This document shows, piece after piece, positions 12,522 to 12,900 of a DNA stretch of 12,900 nucleotides. The DNA comes from Candidatus Hodarchaeota archaeon (GTDB lineage Archaea > Asgardarchaeota > Heimdallarchaeia > Hodarchaeales > YT1-057). How positions within the stretch are numbered: position 1 is the first letter of the stretch; each line of letters starts with the position of its first letter. The stretch is from NCBI GenBank assembly GCA_016839955.1, contig JAEOTI010000337.1, positions 1 to 12,900 on the forward strand. The letters are read 5' to 3'. The notes beneath the pieces were generated by a model. That model saw nothing but the letters and a program-made list of their open reading frames with translations, ran no database searches and had not been told where the DNA came from. Both the position numbers and the translations under genes were made by a program.

Positions 12522-12573
12522 TTGTCAGTCCTTATTCCATTTTCACTCTTCTTTTGCGATTGAGGATCTCAAA

Positions 12574-12900
12574 ATGTCGATTTCATTAATTCTAAGTGGA
12601 GAAAACAAGAAAATATTAGCAGGTTATATTTGGGTTTCATTTTCTCTTATTCTAGTTGTGATCCTGCATCTATTATATACTGAAGTAGCAGATTTAACTG
12701 AAATTTACAAATTTCTTACAGTCACCCTTTTCATATCATCCATTCTAAGTCTATTCTTCATAAGTATCAGCCCTGATAAATGGTTTGATTATTTTTTTAA
12801 ACGAAAGAAGAGGATTTTCCATCTCTATGAAACAATCGAAGATTTACCTTTAGAGGAAATAATATACTCTCCTTTTCTCTCAAAGGAGAGAGGTCGATTC
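12574..12900 (+). CDS. Membrane protein, N-terminal part (runs off right edge)
   Basis: An ATG at 12574, seven bases after GAGGATC, opens a frame that has no stop to the end of the window (109 residues seen). It has two membrane helices, ILAGYIWVSFSLILVVILHLL (about 14-34) and FLTVTLFISSILSLFFISI (about 48-66), followed by a basic stretch FFKRKKR and a soluble part with ETIEDLPLEEIIYSPFLSKE. The positive residues after the second helix suggest the soluble part faces the cytoplasm. The family cannot be told from this portion. Confidence 0.6.
   Translation, partial: MSISLILSGENKKILAGYIWVSFSLILVVILHLLYTEVADLTEIYKFLTVTLFISSILSLFFISISPDKWFDYFFKRKKRIFHLYETIEDLPLEEIIYSPFLSKERGRF

Noticed and set aside
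1..12900. tRNA, rRNA or CRISPR arrays
   Set aside because: No cloverleaf-like or ribosomal sequence and no regularly spaced repeats were seen on reading both strands.

Overview
The window is AT-rich archaeal DNA. Starts are served by GGAGG-like ribosome sites, TATA-like boxes lie upstream of several genes, and oligo-T runs follow gene ends. Two secreted proteins share a C-terminal hydrophobic anchor with an FP/PGF-like lead-in and a basic tail, as in archaea. The most telling lineage marker is a decayed piece of an actin gene of the eukaryote-like type (4615-4935, minus strand), which points to an Asgard archaeon. That assignment is inference from one marker plus general style; no ribosomal or informational gene is present to confirm it.

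Left part (1-2180): the C-terminal two thirds of a radical SAM enzyme enters from the left edge and overlaps a 40-residue ORF. A 410-residue protein with a PD-(D/E)XK nuclease signature follows. Convergent to it (2183-3469, minus) is a secreted, membrane-anchored beta-propeller protein. Middle part (3470-5800): a gene graveyard. It holds a frameshifted transposase-like pseudogene, an intact small Fe-S uracil-DNA-glycosylase family gene, the actin fossil, and a SIR2-like N-terminal fragment. The SIR2 fragment runs head-on into the N-terminal fragment of a secreted protein. Next (5928-7650, minus) come a second PD-(D/E)XK-like protein and an Ig-like, C-terminally anchored surface protein whose 5' end has been replaced by unrelated repeat-derived DNA. 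At 7893-9656 (plus) is a large protein with three ASH/choice-of-anchor-D-like beta domains and a C-terminal membrane helix but no signal peptide.

Right part (9657-12900): a second decayed ORF (9689-10239, minus) shares a conserved nucleotide block with the 5' end of the Ig-like gene, so a repeated element has seeded this region. It is followed by a gene with a recognisable DUF7662-type domain, divergent from a 44-residue TIR-domain stub that is translationally coupled (ATGA) to a membrane protein. The rest is small proteins: a 98-residue protein with a palindrome over its promoter, a 39-residue charged peptide with a clear TATA box and ribosome site, and two small membrane proteins, the last running off the right edge.

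Taken together, this is accessory DNA with heavy gene turnover. The genes do not form one obvious pathway. Notable is the concentration of defence-type domains, mostly as stubs (SIR2 head, TIR head) beside two nuclease-fold proteins, in an area littered with mobile-element debris. I do not see a complete, new multi-gene system. The best leads are the actin fossil, the coupled TIR stub with its membrane partner, the two unassigned nuclease-like proteins, and the ASH-domain tail-anchored protein.
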